Shown: positions 1 to 6,519 of the stretch, one piece after another
Position numbering within the stretch: the first letter of the stretch is position 1
Layout: the number at the start of each line of letters is the position of its first letter
Source of the DNA: CANHBY01 sp031374415
GTDB lineage: Bacteria; Pseudomonadota; Gammaproteobacteria; Burkholderiales; Burkholderiaceae_C
DNA: 12,352 nucleotides
NCBI GenBank assembly: GCA_031374415.1
Contig: JANMGB010000048.1
Location: 1-12,352, forward strand
Reading direction: 5' to 3'
Translations under genes and position numbers: made by a program
Notes under the pieces: generated by a model
Databases searched by the model: none
What the model was told of the DNA's origin: nothing
The model's input: only the letters and a program-made list of their open reading frames with translations

Positions 1-100
1 GGTTGGAAGCCGTGTCTTCATCCGCCATGCGTCGTTGCAAATCCTCGCGATACCAAAGGGTATCGCTGCGGTTTGCGCCTAGCCTGACGAATGAATCCAT
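1..100 (-). CDS. possible partial hypothetical ORF at left edge
   Basis: On the minus strand an open frame starts at an ATG at 100 and stays open to the window edge (33 codons, beginning MDSFVRLGAN). A weak AAAGG lies 10 nt before the ATG and an in-frame stop lies further upstream. I do not recognise the peptide. It does not resemble the N-terminus of a response regulator, which would be the expected partner of the histidine kinase just upstream. An 8-bp inverted repeat (47-66) lies inside it. It may be a real gene start or chance; low confidence. Confidence 0.2.
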   Translation of the reverse strand, partial: MDSFVRLGANRSDTLWYREDLQRRMADEDTASN

Positions 101-191
101 CGACTTCGAACCTTTCAAATCCACTGAGACGGGGTACTAGCGCACCACAGGTCCGCATCCTAACCGGGACTGCCGCATCTCACCAAGGTGC

Positions 192-2210
192 TTAGGGCGC
201 TTGCATACCGGTTTCGAAGGGGATTGTGAGTCTGATCACGGTCCCGAAGCCTGGGGCTGACTCCACCAGGCACTGGCCATTGAGTTGTTTGGCGCGGTGT
301 TTCATGCTGGCCATGCCGTGCCCTCGGTCCAGCTTGGCGTCAGATTCGACGGGAATGCCCGCGCCATTGTCCTGAATGCAGATGCTGAACTCGTGCGCAT
401 CAAAGGTGCAGCTGATCGTGCACAGTGAGGCCTCGCTGTGCTTGATTACGTTGCTCACAGACTCGCGCAACACCCGCGTTGTTTGCACATACATGCGAGC
501 TGTCAGGGCCTGTTCGGTGTCGTCGTTGGGGTGGCGCCAATCGGCTTCAATACCGGCTTGCCCCAGACGCATCACCACCTCCGCCCGCCAGTCGCCCAGC
601 GCATCCATCAATCGCATGGGCCGCCCAGTGAGGCCGCGCACCGACAGGCGCATCTCTTCCAGTGCCTCGCGCGCGAGTGACGAGATGCGCTCGCTCTCGC
701 TGGTGTGCACGATGGTCAGAAGCTTGGCGCCCAGGTCGTCGTGCAAATCACTGGCAATGCGCTTGCGCTCGGCCTCGGTCACTTGTTCGACACGGGCATC
801 GGCCATTCGCAAGTAGTTGTGCTCCATTTCGGCCGAGTGGGCCAGGGCGTCTTGCTCGATCCGGTCGCGTGCCAGCTCTGCGGCTCGCAAAGCCCGGGTC
901 AAAGCCAGCAGCAACATCAGACACAGCGCCATCAACAGCAGCCCTGGTGCCAAGCCAACGAGATAACGCGAGGGTTCAATGGGCTCGAGGCTGTACTGCG
1001 TGTGCAACTCGATCCCCATGACCGCGGCCCCCAAGGGCAGCAGCACCGCCATAGACCGAAAATCAGTGCGCTTGGCGATGTAAGCCAGCCAAAGGTAAAT
1101 GCCCATGGCTGCCACGATCTCGGCGGCTATCAGGGTGTACCAAGTCCTTGCGACAACAAACAGATGGCTCGATTCGGCCAGTGTCAGCGTCACGGGAACC
1201 ACCAGGCATTGGATCAGCAAGACGGCCTCAAACAGGCGCGAACGTACGCCGCCATAGCTCAACAAAAATTGCACCGAAAATGCCCCCACCACCGGGCACG
1301 AGGCCGCAAGCAGCAACTCATAGCGACTCGACTCCAGTGGCGGGCTTTGCCACGCCAAGCCTGCGGCCACCACCGCCCAAGAGGCGCTGAGCAGGCCAAA
1401 GTACAGCCACGATGCCTCGCGCCGGCCCAAGATGCACAAGGCGATCATCAAGCCCCCGAACACCGCCAAGATCATGCTGCTGGCGCGTTCCCAGCTCACG
1501 CCCCAAAAGCGTTTGGATTGGTGGGTCGATACGAGCTCATCCGGCGTACCCAGCAAAATAGGCGACAGCCCCGCAGCCCGTTGCCGGCTCGCCACGCTGG
1601 CCAGCTTGGTTCCCTGTACCTTGATGTCCAGCAGGTTGTCTTTGCCTTCCAGCATGGCCGCGGGCAGGGCCATGAATTGCGAGGCATGACAGTTGCGGGT
1701 GACGGGCTCTTGCATGCGGCCCCCGGTGTGAATCAGTTGGCCATTGAGCTGGACTTCAAGGTTGCTGCACACCCGGTCGATGTAGATCACCAGCAGCTCA
1801 TCGGGCGCAGTATCCAGTGGGCGGTCCAACTTGACCCGGTACCACACCGGGCCCGTGTAATCAGGGCGGCTCAAGGCCCAATCATCCGGCAGGTGAATGG
1901 TGTGTGACGGCAAGTGGGCTGGAAAGTGCTCGGTGTCGCTTTGCACCGCCTCAGCCTGGGTCAGAAAAATGGGCGTCATGGCCCACGCCTGCAGGCCCCA
2001 AACGGACAAACAGACCCACGTCATGATCATCCCCAGCCGGCGCAAGCCTCGTGAGATTTGCCAGCATTCAGTCGCCGGAGCGGGGGCGTCAGCGGGTTGT
2101 GGGTGTGAAGGCCTGCCTGCATTCATGGAGGGCGATTGTGCAGTAGGGCACTGACATCCAGACATCGGGCCACCCATCCCATCATGCACAAGGGCCACAA
2201 TACGCCCCAT
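192..2210 (-). CDS. membrane sensor histidine kinase (HisKA_3/NarL-type)
   Basis: Transmembrane sensor kinase that should autophosphorylate on His and pass phosphate to a LuxR/NarL-type response regulator. Residue numbers are for the 672-aa frame. A hydrophobic signal/anchor lies at about 61-77. Residues 80-230 form a probable periplasmic beta-rich domain with a DISM/galactose-binding-like look (YTGPVWYR; LEVQLNGQLIHTGG). Several membrane helices span about 243-445. A short coiled linker leads to the dimerisation helix with phospho-acceptor H490 in ERKRIASDLHDDLGAKL. The HATPase_c domain shows the N-box (RESVSNVIKHSEA, 582-594), DNGAGIP (614-620) and GHGMASM (630-636). The start is uncertain: the first 60 residues are Pro-rich and hydrophilic, and M29, M61 or M63 are alternatives; M63 (ATG at 2024) has GGGG 7 nt upstream. 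Before M1 there is no Shine-Dalgarno but a GAAAAT box 5 nt away. No response regulator is visible in the window. The family is secure, the signal unknown. Confidence 0.9.
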   Translation of the reverse strand: MGRIVALVHDGMGGPMSGCQCPTAQSPSMNAGRPSHPQPADAPAPATECWQISRGLRRLGMIMTWVCLSVWGLQAWAMTPIFLTQAEAVQSDTEHFPAHLPSHTIHLPDDWALSRPDYTGPVWYRVKLDRPLDTAPDELLVIYIDRVCSNLEVQLNGQLIHTGGRMQEPVTRNCHASQFMALPAAMLEGKDNLLDIKVQGTKLASVASRQRAAGLSPILLGTPDELVSTHQSKRFWGVSWERASSMILAVFGGLMIALCILGRREASWLYFGLLSASWAVVAAGLAWQSPPLESSRYELLLAASCPVVGAFSVQFLLSYGGVRSRLFEAVLLIQCLVVPVTLTLAESSHLFVVARTWYTLIAAEIVAAMGIYLWLAYIAKRTDFRSMAVLLPLGAAVMGIELHTQYSLEPIEPSRYLVGLAPGLLLMALCLMLLLALTRALRAAELARDRIEQDALAHSAEMEHNYLRMADARVEQVTEAERKRIASDLHDDLGAKLLTIVHTSESERISSLAREALEEMRLSVRGLTGRPMRLMDALGDWRAEVVMRLGQAGIEADWRHPNDDTEQALTARMYVQTTRVLRESVSNVIKHSEASLCTISCTFDAHEFSICIQDNGAGIPVESDAKLDRGHGMASMKHRAKQLNGQCLVESAPGFGTVIRLTIPFETGMQAP

Positions 2211-2248
2211 GTGTGATTTTCTGGGCGCTCTGACGGCCCGGCCCTGCT

Positions 2249-3217
2249 GTGATCCTGCGCCACGCTTTTATTCCCATCGACAACCTGCGTCTGGCCCACC
2301 TGTGTGGTGGCATGGAGTCTCACCTGCGTGACATCGAGGCTGCATTGAGCGTGCGCATTACCCGTCGCAACGAGTCTTTTCGGATTGAGGGCCTCAAAGC
2401 TCAGGCCCAATGTGCGGTGGCTCTGTTGCAAACCCTGTATGCCCAGGCCCGCAAGCCCATTGCCCCCGAGACCTTTCAATTGACCCTGGTTGAAGCCCTG
2501 GCCAGTGCGCAGCCCACACGGCGCACGGCCGAGGTCACCCCTGTGCCCGACGACACCGTGGTCTTGCGCACGCGCCGCAATGACCTGGCGGGGCGCACGG
2601 CCAACCAGCACCGCTACCTGCGCAACATCCTGGATCACGACATCACTTTCGGCATTGGTCCCGCAGGCACGGGAAAAACTTTTCTGGCCGTGGCTTGTGC
2701 CGTCGATGCCCTGGAGCGCAGTGCGGTACAACGCATCGTCTTGACGCGCCCCGCGGTCGAGGCGGGCGAGCACCTGGGCTTCTTGCCAGGCGACCTGGCA
2801 CAAAAGGTGGACCCCTACCTGCGCCCGCTCCATGACGCTCTGCACGACCTCATGGGGCCGGACAAAGTCACTCGCGCATTCGAGCGTGGTCAGATTGAAA
2901 TCGCACCGCTGGCCTTCATGCGCGGCCGCACGCTCAGCCATGCTTTTGTGATTTTGGATGAGGCGCAAAACACTACCCCGGCGCAAATGAAAATGTTCCT
3001 CACCCGCATTGGCTTTGGCAGCAAATGTGTGGTCACGGGTGACGTCAGTCAGATCGATCTGCCCAAGGGCACGCTCAGCGGTCTGGTCGATGCGGAGCGT
3101 GTGCTCAGACGGGTCAAGGGCATCGCTACCACCCGCTTTGAGGCGGTGGATGTGGTGCGCCATCCGCTGGTGGCACGCATTGTTGAAGCTTACGCTGCGG
3201 CGCCCTCGGGGCCCTGA
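2249..3217 (+). CDS. ybeZ: PhoH family ATPase (YbeZ/PhoH-like)
   Basis: Cytoplasmic P-loop ATPase of the PhoH family, 322 aa, thought to act with the endoribonuclease YbeY in RNA metabolism. The N-terminal 1-70 is a KH-like region typical of the long PhoH proteins. The ATPase core has Walker A GPAGTGKT at 137-144, the TRPAVEAGEHLGFLPGD signature at 166-182 and Walker B VILDEAQN at 234-241, followed by the GDVSQIDLP segment (264-272). The start is the GTG at 2249: an in-frame TGA at 2231 prevents extension and the next start, M22, would cut into conserved sequence. There is no strong ribosome binding site. It is 17 bp upstream of ybeY, the order found in many proteobacteria, so the two are almost certainly co-transcribed. 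In E. coli miaB precedes this pair; here a divergent sensor kinase does. Confidence 0.95.
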   Translation: MILRHAFIPIDNLRLAHLCGGMESHLRDIEAALSVRITRRNESFRIEGLKAQAQCAVALLQTLYAQARKPIAPETFQLTLVEALASAQPTRRTAEVTPVPDDTVVLRTRRNDLAGRTANQHRYLRNILDHDITFGIGPAGTGKTFLAVACAVDALERSAVQRIVLTRPAVEAGEHLGFLPGDLAQKVDPYLRPLHDALHDLMGPDKVTRAFERGQIEIAPLAFMRGRTLSHAFVILDEAQNTTPAQMKMFLTRIGFGSKCVVTGDVSQIDLPKGTLSGLVDAERVLRRVKGIATTRFEAVDVVRHPLVARIVEAYAAAPSGP

Positions 3218-3234
3218 ATTCTTGGGGTCTTGTC

Positions 3235-3702
3235 ATGACTCAGACGCATCACGCTGTGCAGTTGTCTTTGCAGTTTGCCCGCACGCCGGTGTGCCGCATT
3301 CATCGTGACCACCTGCCTCGCGGGCAGGTGATGCGGTGGTTGCGGGCAGCATTGCCTTTGCCCGCCGAAATCACGGTGCGCATTGTCAGCGAGGCTGAGG
3401 GGCGGGCTTTGAACCTGGACTACCGCGGCAAAGACTACGCGACCAATATTCTCACCTTCGACTATGAGAAAACCCCGGTGATTTTGGCCGACTTGGTGCT
3501 GTGTGCTGAGGTGGTCGAGCGCGAAGCCCAGGCGCAAGGCATCACCCTCGAGGCGCACTACGCCCACTTGTTGGTTCACGGTGCTCTGCACGCACAAGGT
3601 TACGACCATGAGACCGATGAGCAGGCTGCCGTGATGGAGGCCCTGGAGAGCGAGCTGCTGCAGTCCTTGGGCTTTGCGGACCCTTACCTGGACCCCAAGT
3701 AG
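3235..3702 (+). CDS. ybeY: endoribonuclease YbeY (rRNA maturation factor)
   Basis: Single-strand-specific, zinc-dependent endoribonuclease of the UPF0054 family, involved in 16S rRNA 3'-end maturation and 70S ribosome quality control. It has 155 aa, the usual size. The metal-binding H-x3-H-x5-H motif is intact in HGALHAQGYDH (H115, H119, H125), and the upstream family motif LNLDYRGKDYATNILTF (59-75) is present. The ATG at 3235 follows a GGGG stretch 17 bp after phoH. The last 19 bp (3684-3702) overlap in antisense the 3' end of the corA-like gene, so the two transcripts converge with no space for a separate terminator. The ybeX/corC gene that often follows ybeY is absent. Identification is firm. 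Confidence 0.97.
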   Translation: MTQTHHAVQLSLQFARTPVCRIHRDHLPRGQVMRWLRAALPLPAEITVRIVSEAEGRALNLDYRGKDYATNILTFDYEKTPVILADLVLCAEVVEREAQAQGITLEAHYAHLLVHGALHAQGYDHETDEQAAVMEALESELLQSLGFADPYLDPK

Positions 3703-4778
3703 CGCTTGCGCCAGAAAAACAAGCTCAATGTCGTGCCGATGAGCAGCATCAAACCGACGATGATCCAAAAGCCGCGCAGGCTGTGAATCAAAGGCAGACC
3801 CTCGAAGTTCATCCCGAAAAAGCCGGTCACCAAATTCAAAGGCATGAAAATCGCGGTGATCACGGTCAGGGTGCGCATGATGTTGTTGGTGCGGTTGCTT
3901 TGCTGCGAGAAGTGCATCTGCACCGCCGACTCAGCGGAGGTCTCGAGCCGCCGCACATGACCCAATACCCGCTCAATGTGCTCGAGCACATCGCGTGAGC
4001 GCAGGCGCAGCAATTCACGCTCGCGCCGAATGGCGGCATCCGCAGTGTCGGGCCATTCATCCAGGGCATCCATCCATTCCGTGACGGCGCTGCGCTGGTC
4101 TTCACAAATGTCTTCCAGCAAGTGCAGCACATTGCGGGACTCCAGCAATACAGACCAGTTGTCAAACCGCCCCTGGGGGTTGAGCAGCAGCTGCTGCAAG
4201 TAACTCAACTGACGTGTCAGCAAGCGTCGCAATTCGAGGTAGCCATCGACCATGTGGTTGACCATGCGCAGCATCAAGTCAGCGGGGCTGGTCGGCATGC
4301 GTGCCGCGCCACGGGCGTCCGGGCTCTGGCTTTGCTGTTGCAACCGCGTGGCAAAAAACTCGCGCACCAAACAGTCGGTGGGGTGCACCGTCAAGAGCAC
4401 GCCGTCAAACAGGGCAAACCCCACGGGGCTGGTGTCGATGGCATTGAGCGCCTCCCGCGCGGTGCTGGCCGTGCCCTTGCTGTCATCCAGAAACAAAGGC
4501 GCAGTGCCGCTGCCGGCCGCCAAGCGCCGGAACACCAGCAGGTCATACCAGGAGGTGTAATCAAAATGCGAGGGCAGCTGATTGTTCAGCAAGTCGGCTA
4601 CGTGCAGATCGACCAATTGCCCGCCCGTCCACTGCTGCAACGAGCCCTGCAAGTTCGCCGCATGCACCTCAAACTCACGACGCGCGCAACCCACCCACAA
4701 ATAGCCCAGCGTGGGGCGCTCACTGGGCAAGCTATCGAGCTCGGTGAATTGATCTCCAGTGATGTGGAAAATGCGCAT
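3684..4778 (-). CDS. corA: CorA family magnesium transporter
   Basis: Inner-membrane divalent cation channel of the CorA family, 364 aa, expected to work as a pentamer for Mg2+ (possibly Co2+/Ni2+) uptake. The soluble N-terminal domain runs to about 290 and ends in a long charged helix (about 165-290, rich in Arg, Leu and Glu), as in CorA stalks. Two C-terminal membrane helices follow at about 303-321 and 336-356. The signature GMN is at 322-324 in TGFFGMNFEGLP. The basic tail WRKRYLGSR fits a cytoplasmic C-terminus. The ATG at 4778 is preceded by GAGG at a spacing of 7 nt, a good ribosome binding site. hemB ends only 26 bp upstream on the same strand, so a hemB-corA transcript is likely. Its 3' end overlaps ybeY. 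ZntB-type zinc transporters share the fold, so the exact substrate is inferred. Confidence 0.93.
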   Translation of the reverse strand: MRIFHITGDQFTELDSLPSERPTLGYLWVGCARREFEVHAANLQGSLQQWTGGQLVDLHVADLLNNQLPSHFDYTSWYDLLVFRRLAAGSGTAPLFLDDSKGTASTAREALNAIDTSPVGFALFDGVLLTVHPTDCLVREFFATRLQQQSQSPDARGAARMPTSPADLMLRMVNHMVDGYLELRRLLTRQLSYLQQLLLNPQGRFDNWSVLLESRNVLHLLEDICEDQRSAVTEWMDALDEWPDTADAAIRRERELLRLRSRDVLEHIERVLGHVRRLETSAESAVQMHFSQQSNRTNNIMRTLTVITAIFMPLNLVTGFFGMNFEGLPLIHSLRGFWIIVGLMLLIGTTLSLFFWRKRYLGSR

Positions 4779-4804
4779 GGGAAGGCCTCAGGATCTGGAC
4801 GTGA

Positions 4805-5821
4805 TCACGCGCGGGCCAGCAGCGATGCGGCTTGCAGGGCGGCGTAGGTGAGTACGCCGTCCGCGCCAGCGCGCTTGAAGGCCAACAAAGACTCCAGTAA
4901 AACCGCGTCATGATCAAGCCAGCCATTGGCTGCGGCAGCCTTGAGCATGGCGTACTCGCCGCTGACTTGGTAGGCGAAGGTGGGCACTTGAAAGGTCTCT
5001 TTCACTCGCCGCACGATGTCCAGGTAGGGCATGCCCGGTTTGACCATCACCATGTCAGCCCCCTCCTGAATATCCAGGGCCACTTCGCGCAGGGCCTCGT
5101 CGGTGTTGGCGGGGTCCATCTGATAGGTTTTTTTGTTCCCCTTGCCCAGGTTCGACGCTGAGCCCACCGCCTCGCGAAACGGCCCGTAAAACGCGCTGGC
5201 GTACTTGGCGCTGTAGGCCATGATTTGAGTGTGGATCAGGCTGTTGGCCTCCAAGGCCTGGCGGATGGCCTTGATGCGGCCGTCCATCATGTCGCTGGGG
5301 GCCACAATGTCCACGCCCGACTGGGCCTGCATCAAAGCCTGGTGTGTGAGTTGGGCGACGGTGTCGTCGTTGATGATGTCGCCATTGGCGTCGAGCAAGC
5401 CATCTTGGCCATGGCTGGTGTAGGGGTCGAGGGCCACGTCGGTCATCAAACCCAACTCGGGGAAGCGTTGCTTCAAGGCCTGCACCACACGAGGCACCAA
5501 GCCTTGCGGGTTGAGCGCCTCTTGACCATCGGGCGACTTGAGTGCGGGGTCGATCACCGGAAACAAGGCCATCACGGGAATGCCATGCGCCACACACGAC
5601 TCGGCCACCGGGTAGAGGCGATCCAGGCTCAAGCGCGACACGCCCGGCATCGAGGCCACAGCCTGGCTTTGACCGCTGCCATCAAGCACAAAGACGGGCA
5701 AGATCAAATCCTGGGCTCGCAAGTGATGTTCTTGGACGAGCGACCGAGAGAAAGCGTGGGCGCGCAGGCGCCGTGGGCGGCTGAAAGGAAAGGGGGCAGG
5801 TTGGGGGGAGAGGTTTGCCAT
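4805..5821 (-). CDS. hemB: delta-aminolevulinic acid dehydratase (porphobilinogen synthase)
   Basis: Cytosolic enzyme that condenses two 5-aminolevulinate molecules to porphobilinogen, the second committed step of heme synthesis. From the ATG at 5821 it has 338 aa, the family length. The two active-site lysines are K206 (SAKYASAFYGPF) and K261 (MVMVKPGMPYLD). The metal loop reads DVALDPYTSHGQDG (128-141), with Asp/Ala where the zinc enzymes have Cys, so this is the zinc-independent, Asp-rich type as in Pseudomonas. A longer frame starts at TTG 5869, but its extra 16 residues do not look like HemB and the ATG start gives the usual SRPRRLR N-terminus. The ribosome site is weak. corA follows after 26 bp; upstream lies the divergent hemJ gene with a probable structured RNA between them. 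Confidence 0.97.
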   Translation of the reverse strand: MANLSPQPAPFPFSRPRRLRAHAFSRSLVQEHHLRAQDLILPVFVLDGSGQSQAVASMPGVSRLSLDRLYPVAESCVAHGIPVMALFPVIDPALKSPDGQEALNPQGLVPRVVQALKQRFPELGLMTDVALDPYTSHGQDGLLDANGDIINDDTVAQLTHQALMQAQSGVDIVAPSDMMDGRIKAIRQALEANSLIHTQIMAYSAKYASAFYGPFREAVGSASNLGKGNKKTYQMDPANTDEALREVALDIQEGADMVMVKPGMPYLDIVRRVKETFQVPTFAYQVSGEYAMLKAAAANGWLDHDAVLLESLLAFKRAGADGVLTYAALQAASLLARA

Positions 5822-5878
5822 GGCGTGCTTGCTTGGGTGGCCTGCCTGCGGGCCCAGAGGAAGCCGCAAAGCAAGAGC

Positions 5879-5884
5879 TAAAAT
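5879..5884 (+). promoter_or_regulatory. putative -10 box for the hemB-hemJ intergenic RNA
   Basis: TAAAAT matches the sigma-70 -10 consensus at five of six positions and ends 7 nt before the first base of the first hairpin (5891), so the expected start fits the structured segment. I see no good -35 box at 16-18 bp spacing. It is supported mainly by its position relative to the hairpins and terminator. Confidence 0.4.
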
Positions 5885-5890
5885 GATCGA

Positions 5891-6005
5891 GCCATGATAG
5901 TCGCAAGGCTCTCATGGCCCTGCTTTTCCTCCCTAAGCAGGCGCCTTTTCGCGATAAACGCGTCAAGGCTTTGCGGCCCTGGTTCAGAAACCGGGGCTTT
6001 TTTTT
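5891..6005 (+). ncRNA. candidate small RNA (four hairpins plus terminator)
   Basis: This roughly 115-nt stretch folds on paper into four consecutive hairpins. Hairpin 1 pairs 5891-5897 with 5912-5918 (GCCATGA/TCATGGC). Hairpin 2 pairs 5919-5925 with 5935-5941 (CCTGCTT/AAGCAGG) and exposes the loop TTCCTCCCT. Hairpin 3 pairs GCCTT/AAGGC (5943-5947 with 5965-5969) and CGCG/CGCG around ATAAA. Hairpin 4 is a terminator ending in eight T. A -10-like box sits just upstream. No credible protein is encoded: the frames crossing it run into hemJ or overlap it out of frame. The CCTCCC loop resembles sRNAs that pair with Shine-Dalgarno sequences. The alternative is a hemJ 5' leader attenuator, as hemJ starts 71 nt after the T-tract. 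I cannot assign it to a named family. Confidence 0.55.
5976..6005 (+). terminator. rho-independent terminator
   Basis: A nine-pair stem (5976-5984 with 5989-5997, one G-U pair) closes the loop CAGA and is followed directly by eight T (5998-6005). It lies between hemB and hemJ on the plus strand, where no annotated plus-strand gene ends. It must therefore end a small RNA or attenuate transcription into hemJ. Confidence 0.85.
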
Positions 6006-6062
6006 GTGGGGTGTGTGTCGTGGTCGTCTCTCCGCAAGGCGGCCTGCTTCAAGCTCCTGGGT

Positions 6063-6069
6063 TAATAAT
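6063..6069 (+). promoter_or_regulatory. putative -10 box giving a leaderless hemJ mRNA
   Basis: TAATAAT (best hexamer AATAAT at 6064-6069) lies 6 nt before the hemJ ATG, so a transcript from it would start at or next to the start codon. There is no Shine-Dalgarno sequence before this ATG. No convincing -35 box is seen. Confidence 0.4.
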
Positions 6070-6075
6070 CGGGCC

Positions 6076-6516
6076 ATGGACAGTCTTTACCTTGGGGTCA
6101 AAGCCCTTCACCTCATCGTTGTGGCAAGCTGGTTTGCGTGCTTGTTTTACTTGCCGCGCTTGTTCATCAATTTGTGTTCCGTCCCACCCGACTCGCATGC
6201 CGAGCGGGAGCGTTTGTTGTTGATGGCTCGGCGCCTGCATCGTTTCGCCAGTTTATTGATGTGGCCTGGGCTGGCTCTGGGCGTGTTGCTGTGGTTGTAT
6301 TTTGGCGTGGGCAAGGGGCCGGGCAACGGCTGGTTGCACGCCAAGTTGGCCGTGGTCGTGCTGACCATTGGCTATCACCACGCGTGCCGTGGCATGTTGC
6401 GGCGATTTGAGCAGTTCACCAACCGGCGCAGTGAGCGTTGGTACCGCTGGTTCAATGAGCTGGCCGTCGTGATGTTTGCTGCGGCGGTGATCTTGGTGAT
6501 CGTTAAGCCTTTCTGA
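6076..6516 (+). CDS. hemJ: HemJ-type protoporphyrinogen oxidase (UPF0093/CopD-like)
   Basis: Small inner-membrane protein, 146 aa, of the HemJ (UPF0093) family, which oxidises protoporphyrinogen IX to protoporphyrin IX late in heme synthesis; automatic pipelines often call it CopD family. Four membrane segments are visible, at about 5-30, 56-77, 86-103 and 126-144. Family landmarks are the first-helix histidine in KALHLIVVASWFACLFYLPRLF (H12), GWLHAKL (85-91), the FNE near 126-128 and the C-terminal VKPF. The frame is open back to 5914, but those 54 residues overlap the terminator and do not resemble the family; the ATG at 6076 gives the usual N-terminus. hemB lies divergently upstream, which supports a heme role. 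VanZ follows after 3 bp. Confidence 0.88.
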   Translation: MDSLYLGVKALHLIVVASWFACLFYLPRLFINLCSVPPDSHAERERLLLMARRLHRFASLLMWPGLALGVLLWLYFGVGKGPGNGWLHAKLAVVVLTIGYHHACRGMLRRFEQFTNRRSERWYRWFNELAVVMFAAAVILVIVKPF

Positions 6517-6519
6517 GCC

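Noticed and set aside
705..1907. 400-codon plus-strand open frame opposite the histidine kinase
   Set aside because: Gln/His/Ala-rich composition typical of the complement of a high-GC gene, no recognisable domain, and the opposite strand encodes a clear sensor kinase.
2123..3163. 346-codon minus-strand open frame opposite phoH
   Set aside because: It is the antisense of a well-conserved PhoH gene; no motifs of its own.
4800..4809. 10-bp perfect palindrome CGTGATCACG as an operator
   Set aside because: It lies over the hemB stop codon, far from a promoter, and is short enough to occur by chance.
4122..4847. 241-codon plus-strand frame opposite corA
   Set aside because: Antisense shadow of corA, Gln/Arg/His-rich, no domain.
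5894..6223. 109-codon frame starting in the hemB-hemJ gap
   Set aside because: Crosses the terminator and then overlaps hemJ out of frame; Cys/Ser-rich with no family resemblance.
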